This document shows, one piece after another, positions 58,891-64,000 of a DNA stretch of 64,000 nt. Position 1 is the first letter of the stretch; each line of letters begins with the position of its first letter. The DNA lies in the NCBI GenBank assembly GCA_017999435.1, contig JAGNLV010000003.1, forward strand, positions 310,001-374,000, read 5' to 3'. The notes under the pieces are model-generated. The model worked only from the letters and a program-made list of their open reading frames with translations, ran no database searches and was not told where the DNA came from. The position numbers were made by a program, and so were the translations under genes. The stretch comes from Candidatus Zixiibacteriota bacterium. GTDB taxonomy: Bacteria; Zixibacteria; MSB-5A5; GN15; FEB-12.

Positions 58891-61800
58891 TTACGGGCAC
58901 GGCGTCGGCGCCGGACCGCCCCGGAAGAGGTAGCTGACCAGGAAGGTCAAATCGCTCACCTTGATCGCGCCGTCAACCACCAGATCGGCCTCCGGCGGAC
59001 AGAGCGGCGCCGGGCCGCCCCGGAACAGGTAGGCGGTGAGGTAAGTCAGATCGCTGACCGCCAACGATCCGTCGTGCGTCACGTCGCCCCGCAGCGCACA
59101 GCACTGGTACGGGACATGGACCCGGTACCCGTAGCCGTCCGGATCGCCCACGTGGTTGCCGGAGTTGTCGCTCACGCCCGCGGCCGGGTTGTTCGAAGCG
59201 CTCGTCGTTGTCACCCAGTCGTTCCAGGCGGAGGGATTCCAGTTGTCGAAGCCGAACCGGAATGTGGCCGTGATCGGGTTGCCGCCCGTCGGATCCCACC
59301 ACGAGACCCACCAGTCGGCGCCGACCTTGTGGAGCTGGTGCAGCCACCCGGCCGGCTCGAGCCAGTTCAGGTAGTAGCGCGGGATCGTGTCCAGGACCTT
59401 CACGTGGAAGTCGAACAGCCCGGTCGGATTCCCCGGCTTCACGTCGTACCAGTACGAGTTGGGATGGTTCGGGTTGGTCCCGCCCTGCGGCTCGCACTTC
59501 ACGGTGTCGGCCCCGGAGGGCGGCTGCGGGCAAATAATGATCGCCCACTCGAGGATCGCGTGGACGGGCAGCCCCGGCTGCGGCGGCACCGGCGGCAGCG
59601 AGGGATCGAACGGATTCTGCCCGTAGAACGGGGCGATGTCGGCCGTCGCCGTCGGATAACCCGCCAACTCCATCGTGAACAGAGGCGCCCCGACAAACTG
59701 CTGACAGGCCGCCGGCATGACGTCGTAGCGGTCGTGGTGGATCGTCCCGTGCGGACCGGAGACGTTGGCCGCGTCGTTGTGCGCGCCGGCGCTGTGCGCC
59801 GACCCGGCCGGCGGTTCGCCCTCGTTGTTGTCGAAGTACGGATCCGAAATGCAGAACGCCGAGTCAAGCGGATCCGGGCACGTCCCCGCCACCGTCACAT
59901 AGTGCCCGCCGATGCGCTCGCAGTACCCCGTCTGCATCTCCTGCCAGAACCCGATGAGCAGGATCACGTCCTGGCTCTCGAGCACCTGGTCGCGGATGAA
60001 TTCATAGGGCACCGCGGGATCGAGCGGCATCACCACCATGGTATAGCGCGTACCCAACCCGACACTCGCCAACCAGTTCTGCGCCCCGGTCGCCAGGTTG
60101 AGCACGCTGGTCCCGCTGCTGCCGACGTTCGTCTGCGCATACAGCGCCAGCGAATCAACGAACGGCTTCACGTTGTTCGTGTCGTGGTCGTCCCATGCAC
60201 CCGCCACCGGGTAAATGCCCACCAGCGGGTAGTTGTCGTTCCACGGCGGCGAGATCGGGCTTGGCGCAAACGGCCGCGGATCGACCGGGCTCGGCTCGAA
60301 TTTCGAGTCGAACCACCAGAAGCAATTGGCCAGCGCGACCGGTCCGCAGTGGCTCCAGGCTCCCGACGGCGGATACCGCCAGTTGTCCTGCTTCTGATCG
60401 AAGTCCGGCATTCCATAGGGCGCATAGTCCTCGTAGGGGAGCTTGTAGTACTCGCAGGTGTCGATCGGCTGCACCGTATGCGGACAGATTACGAGCGCCT
60501 CGGTGATGACCGTATACACCTGGCCCCCGCCGTAGGGCGTCGGGTCGATATTCAGGTTCATGCCGTAGAAATTGTTCAGCGTCATGGCATCGGCCGGGTA
60601 GTTCACCACCTCGACCGGCCCCGTGAACCCGGGCGGGGTCGCGCTCATACATTGGTACGGGTCGTGCTGAATCTGGCTGTGCGGCCCGCTGATATTGTCG
60701 GCGTCGTTGTGCACGGTCCCGATGTGCGCGCTGCCCGCCGGCGGCTCGCCTTCGAGCGCATCCAGCCACGGATCCGAAATACACATCTGCCGCTGGGCCA
60801 AATCGGTGCACACCCCGGCCACCGTCACATAGTGGCTGCCTATATAGCTGGCGGCGGCGGCGCCGCGGTCCTCCCAGAAACTCAGCAGCAGAATGACATC
60901 CTGGCAGTCGAGAACCTGCCGCTGGATATATTCGAAAGTCGGCGCCAGCACCGCGGTGTCCCGGTACTGACCCGCGAGGCCGCGCACGGCCAGATAGTTC
61001 TTGAATCCGGTCTGCAGGTATCCGGGCTGTGTCCCGGTCCCGCCGACATTCGTCTGCACGTAGTTGGCCGCCAGGTCGGTGATGAACGGCTGGACGTTGG
61101 TCGGATCGTGGTCGTCGGTCGGAAGGTAGGCCGTCACCAGGGGATACCCGTCGTTGGGCGGCACCATGCCGAACGGCCGGGGATCCACCGGGTTGGGCTC
61201 GAACTTCGAATCGAACCACCACAGGCAGTTGGCCAGCGCCGCCGGGCCGTCATGCGACCACCTCCCGAGCTGATCGGTCCAGCCCGCCTGCTTCATGTCG
61301 AAGTCCGGCATCCCCTCCGGCGCGTAGTCGAGCTGCCGCGGCTTGTAGTAGTCGCAGGTGTCCGCCGACGCCGCCCCGCCGGTGATAACAAACGACAGGT
61401 CGAGCGATCCCTTGCAGGTGTGGATGATGAAGTTCGGCTCCATCTCGAGCATCTGGAAATTGAACCCCTGCACATCCACCGAGACCCACTCGGGGTTGTA
61501 GTCCGGTACTACCAGGTCGAAGATGTAGTGGCCCTGCAGATCCGGCTGGCTGATGACGATCTGCCGCTGAATGAACTGCCCTTCGTCCACCCCCGGCAAC
61601 GGCGGGGTGGTCTCGCCCGTCGCCGACCAGGCCGGCGTCGACCAGTTCACCGCCACCGTCACCAGGCTCGGCATCGCCGGCATATACTTCCCGACCGTGA
61701 ACTCGATGTGAATGTCTTTCTTCCGCGTCGAGTCGAACGGATCATCGTAGAACCAGATGTTGTACCAGTTGGTCTGCGGGTAGTAGTACCACCCCTGGCC

Positions 61801-62526
61801 GTAGGCCCCGACGCCGCCGCCGGTCACCAGTTGCCCCGCCGGATCCACCGTGATCCAGAACTGGTTCATCTTCGGCATGGCCGGCTCCCACATGTCAATC
61901 CAGTTCAGGTTCCCCCAGGTCGCCCACACGGCGTCGTCATTCCAGTGATCCTGCGTCGACTTCCACCCCCAGGTCGTGCCGGTCGGATCGGCGACGATGG
62001 CCGACACGTTCAGCCAGTAAATCGTCCCCGCCTCCTGCCAGAACCAGTCCGCCTCGGGCAGAAACACGTTGTACTGGAAGTAGGCCTGGTGGTCGTTGTA
62101 GAGCACCTCGCCGGTCAAGGGATCGTACCATCCCTCCATCGACGGCGGGTCTAACGGCTGGGCATCCCACTGCGTCACCTCCCGTTCCCACAGGGTCTCT
62201 CCCGGCATGCTGTACCCGGTCGGACTCTGGCTCGCCGGAATATCCGCGTGGATGCTCAGGACGAACGATACAATTTGCCCCTCGATCCCGTGCTTCCATG
62301 AGCCCCAGAAGTGGATGTCCTTCACCCAGCCCGTCTCGCTGCACTGCCAGTCATCGGCCAGAACGAGCGGCTGTGTGGCGTTCACATCCCATCCCGCCTC
62401 ATCCGGAAGCTGGGGATAGTGCATCTTGTGCCCGTCGGCCGGCACCCAATCGGCGGCGGCCGGCCCGATCAAGACCGCCACCAAAAGAGTGAAACCCGCC
62501 AGACGGAGCAAGTGCGAATGCTTCAT
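58891..62526 (-). CDS. Large secreted protein with two C39-peptidase-like repeats and dockerin-like tail
   Basis: 1211 aa with a signal peptide (LAGFTLLVAVLIGPAAA). Residues about 30-370 include an all-beta domain (LADDWQCSETGWVKDIHFWGSW). Two long repeats follow (about 390-680 and 690-960), each starting with CxYYK...DYAPxGMPDFD. They have a papain-like layout: xGPxALANCxWWFDSKFEP, then GxHYVTVAG and CISDP. The cysteine position of C39 peptidases is Asp426 in repeat 1 and Cys727 in repeat 2; His565/His875 and Asp585/Asp895 complete the sites. The tail (about 1138-1211) is dockerin-like. Repeat 2 may be an active protease. Confidence 0.8.
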   Translation of the reverse strand: MKHSHLLRLAGFTLLVAVLIGPAAADWVPADGHKMHYPQLPDEAGWDVNATQPLVLADDWQCSETGWVKDIHFWGSWKHGIEGQIVSFVLSIHADIPASQSPTGYSMPGETLWEREVTQWDAQPLDPPSMEGWYDPLTGEVLYNDHQAYFQYNVFLPEADWFWQEAGTIYWLNVSAIVADPTGTTWGWKSTQDHWNDDAVWATWGNLNWIDMWEPAMPKMNQFWITVDPAGQLVTGGGVGAYGQGWYYYPQTNWYNIWFYDDPFDSTRKKDIHIEFTVGKYMPAMPSLVTVAVNWSTPAWSATGETTPPLPGVDEGQFIQRQIVISQPDLQGHYIFDLVVPDYNPEWVSVDVQGFNFQMLEMEPNFIIHTCKGSLDLSFVITGGAASADTCDYYKPRQLDYAPEGMPDFDMKQAGWTDQLGRWSHDGPAALANCLWWFDSKFEPNPVDPRPFGMVPPNDGYPLVTAYLPTDDHDPTNVQPFITDLAANYVQTNVGGTGTQPGYLQTGFKNYLAVRGLAGQYRDTAVLAPTFEYIQRQVLDCQDVILLLSFWEDRGAAAASYIGSHYVTVAGVCTDLAQRQMCISDPWLDALEGEPPAGSAHIGTVHNDADNISGPHSQIQHDPYQCMSATPPGFTGPVEVVNYPADAMTLNNFYGMNLNIDPTPYGGGQVYTVITEALVICPHTVQPIDTCEYYKLPYEDYAPYGMPDFDQKQDNWRYPPSGAWSHCGPVALANCFWWFDSKFEPSPVDPRPFAPSPISPPWNDNYPLVGIYPVAGAWDDHDTNNVKPFVDSLALYAQTNVGSSGTSVLNLATGAQNWLASVGLGTRYTMVVMPLDPAVPYEFIRDQVLESQDVILLIGFWQEMQTGYCERIGGHYVTVAGTCPDPLDSAFCISDPYFDNNEGEPPAGSAHSAGAHNDAANVSGPHGTIHHDRYDVMPAACQQFVGAPLFTMELAGYPTATADIAPFYGQNPFDPSLPPVPPQPGLPVHAILEWAIIICPQPPSGADTVKCEPQGGTNPNHPNSYWYDVKPGNPTGLFDFHVKVLDTIPRYYLNWLEPAGWLHQLHKVGADWWVSWWDPTGGNPITATFRFGFDNWNPSAWNDWVTTTSASNNPAAGVSDNSGNHVGDPDGYGYRVHVPYQCCALRGDVTHDGSLAVSDLTYLTAYLFRGGPAPLCPPEADLVVDGAIKVSDLTFLVSYLFRGGPAPTPCP

Positions 62527-63081
62527 GCTTCCTCCACTGACATTCGTGACTGTACGATTCAGTTTTGCCGATATAGCGATTCCTGCTGACCGACCTCAGC
62601 GGATACGATGCCAAGCCGCGCGTGGAAGTTCTGCTCGACGGCGTCGTTCGACGATGTCACTTTAAGCAACAGCCATGCGTATCCGCTTTAATTAACGGGT
62701 TCTGACAGCACCTGTCAAGGTCTAATTCGCTCGCCGGGACAGGAGATGGATCCTTCACCCGGCCGGAGGTCGCCTCCGGGGACCGGGCGCACTGTCCGCG
62801 GTGCGCGTAACCCGCCGTGCGAGTCCATGTTGACTATCATCTTCCGCCCCCGGCGCCGCCGGCCCCCGCATTCCGGGCGCTGATTTTATGTTTGCGTCGG
62901 CCTACCCCAACCCCTATCGTGAAACCGGGAAAGAATGATGGGCCGATCCACGACGAGCGGGAGCAGCGTATGGCGGTGTATGCAAATGATCCTCTGAGCT
63001 TCGTCGGGATGCTGCGGCGCGGCGAACCGGCGCGAGCGGCGCGACCCTCGTAACCCCGTGTCTTCTGAAAGGAGATGGCTC
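62527..63081. other. Intergenic region before the aquaporin gene
   Basis: About 555 bases with no supportable gene. An inverted repeat TGACAG-CAC-CTGTCA lies at 62703-62717, a possible operator; no convincing promoter pair was found. Confidence 0.4.
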
Positions 63082-63771
63082 ATGAAGCAGTATGGTGCGG
63101 AGTTCATCGGAACGTTCTGGCTGGTTCTCGGGGGATGCGGTAGCGCCGTGCTGGCGGCCGCCTTTCCCGGCCTGGGTATCGGCCTTCTCGGCGTCGCCCT
63201 GGCCTTCGGACTGACAGTGCTGACGATGGCGTTCGCAATCGGCCACATTTCGGGCTGCCACCTCAACCCGGCTGTCTCGATCGGCCTTTGGGCCGGCGGA
63301 CGATTCCCCGCCGGCAAGCTCTTGCCGTATATCGTGGCCCAGCTCCTGGGCGGGCTCCTCGCCGGCGGCATCCTCTATCTCATCGCCAGCGGCAAAGCCG
63401 GTTTCGACGTGGCGGCCGGGTTCGCCGCCAACGGCTACGGGGAGCACTCGCCGGGCGGCTATGCGTTGCCGGCGGCGCTGGTGAGCGAAGTTGTCATGAC
63501 CGCCATGTTCCTCGTCGTCATCCTCGGCGCCACCGACAAACGCGCCCCCCAGGGGTTCGCTCCGATCGCGATCGGCCTGGCCCTCACCCTGATTCACCTG
63601 ATCAGCATTCCTGTCACCAACACCTCGGTCAACCCCGCCCGCAGCACGGGCGTGGCCCTCTATGTCGGCGGCTGGGCCGTGCAACAGCTCTGGCTCTTCT
63701 GGGTAGCCCCGATCGCCGGCGCCCTGGTCGGAGCCGTCTGCTACCGTCTCATCGACAGGAGTCATACCTAG
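63082..63771 (+). CDS. aqpZ: Aquaporin Z-like water channel
   Basis: 229 aa from the ATG at 63082, chosen for AAAGGAGA upstream. Six membrane helices and the two half-helix motifs CHLNPAVS and TSVNPARS are intact, with [20 protein letters not shown] at the start as in AqpZ. The pore residues (Phe, His, Thr, Arg type) fit a water rather than glycerol channel. It is followed after 64 bases by a secreted/outer-membrane protein gene. Confidence 0.95.
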   Translation: MKQYGAEFIGTFWLVLGGCGSAVLAAAFPGLGIGLLGVALAFGLTVLTMAFAIGHISGCHLNPAVSIGLWAGGRFPAGKLLPYIVAQLLGGLLAGGILYLIASGKAGFDVAAGFAANGYGEHSPGGYALPAALVSEVVMTAMFLVVILGATDKRAPQGFAPIAIGLALTLIHLISIPVTNTSVNPARSTGVALYVGGWAVQQLWLFWVAPIAGALVGAVCYRLIDRSHT

Positions 63772-63835
63772 CGGCCGGCCCGGCCGGGCCGCACACACAC
63801 ACGAGGCAGCACTCACCAAACAAAGGATGGAACAC

Positions 63836-64000
63836 ATGATGAAGAAAGTCTCACGAATGGGGATCTTCCTCCTGCTGGCGCTCGCCGCGGCCGCCCCCGG
63901 GCGAGCCGCCGACCTCGCGGGCAAAACCAGCCTAGGAGTCAGGCTCCCGTTCGTCATCCCGCTGTTCGAGGGGAAGAACTTCCAGTACTATGAGTACCCC
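63836..64000 (+). CDS. Start of an exported, possibly outer-membrane beta-barrel protein (partial)
   Basis: The first 55 codons are visible, beginning ATG ATG at 63836 with AAGGA upstream. A signal peptide (GIFLLLALAAAAPGRAA) is followed by LGVRLPFVIPLFEGKNFQYYEYP, the alternating pattern of an outer-membrane barrel strand. The gene runs off the window. Confidence 0.7.
   Translation, partial: MMKKVSRMGIFLLLALAAAAPGRAADLAGKTSLGVRLPFVIPLFEGKNFQYYEYP

Noticed and set aside
58870-62154. 1094-codon open frame on the plus strand
   Set aside because: Lies wholly antisense to the 1211 aa secreted protein, is rich in Arg/Val/His/Pro as high-GC antisense frames are, and has no domain pattern or signal.

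Overview
The window is about 64% GC and looks like a chromosome piece from an uncultured member of the FCB group, most likely candidate division Zixibacteria. The clues are dockerin-like tails with the motif DLTYLxxYLFRGGPAP on three secreted proteins, two type IX secretion C-terminal tails (QNxPNPFNPST...), a short primary sigma factor (284 aa) like those of Bacteroidetes, and many secreted repeat proteins. The phylum call is inference; the motifs are seen directly.

Region 1 (1-16.6 kb) is a genomic island next to a tRNA-Leu(CAG) gene at 16622-16705. From the tRNA inward it carries an intact tyrosine integrase, the last ~38 codons of a second integrase, a shortened dockerin protein, and a second recombination module (HTH/zinc-ribbon protein, tyrosine recombinase, excisionase-like HTH). 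Next come a two-gene QueC-like (QatB/QatC-like) locus and a long leftward operon: half-HsdS, HsdM, CapV phospholipase, CD-NTase, E2-like protein, HsdS, PD-(D/E)XK nuclease-like protein, HsdR (cut by the window edge). This is a type I restriction-modification operon with a type II-short CBASS anti-phage cassette placed exactly at the hsdM/hsdS junction. The junction, which carries the Shine-Dalgarno and start codon of hsdS, is present on both sides of the cassette.

Region 2 (17-28 kb) holds two GT-C-like membrane glycosyltransferases (one with a C5-epimerase-like C-terminus), primary sigma factor, HtrA protease, and a rightward operon: class II aldolase, an aminotransferase-fold protein lacking its PLP lysine, folB, folK, a deoxynucleoside kinase and panB.

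Region 3 (28-45 kb) is mostly leftward: a TPR membrane protein, a kinase-pseudokinase, a type IX-secreted cohesin-like protein, a DegP/pseudo-DegP pair, an ECF-sigma envelope operon (DUF4097-like, bactofilin-like, toast-rack proteins), a lipoprotein, and a secreted thrombospondin type 3 repeat protein with a dockerin. A secreted YCII-SRPBCC fusion follows on the plus strand.

Region 4 (45-64 kb) has the known alpha-2-macroglobulin/PBP1C pair, a beta-helix type IX-secreted protein, an anaerobic-type redox operon (HybA-like ferredoxin, NrfD-like membrane subunit, 13-haem cytochrome) behind a strong promoter and a perfect CRP/FNR-family palindrome, a large secreted protein with two C39-peptidase-like repeats and a dockerin, an aquaporin, and the start of a secreted or outer-membrane protein.
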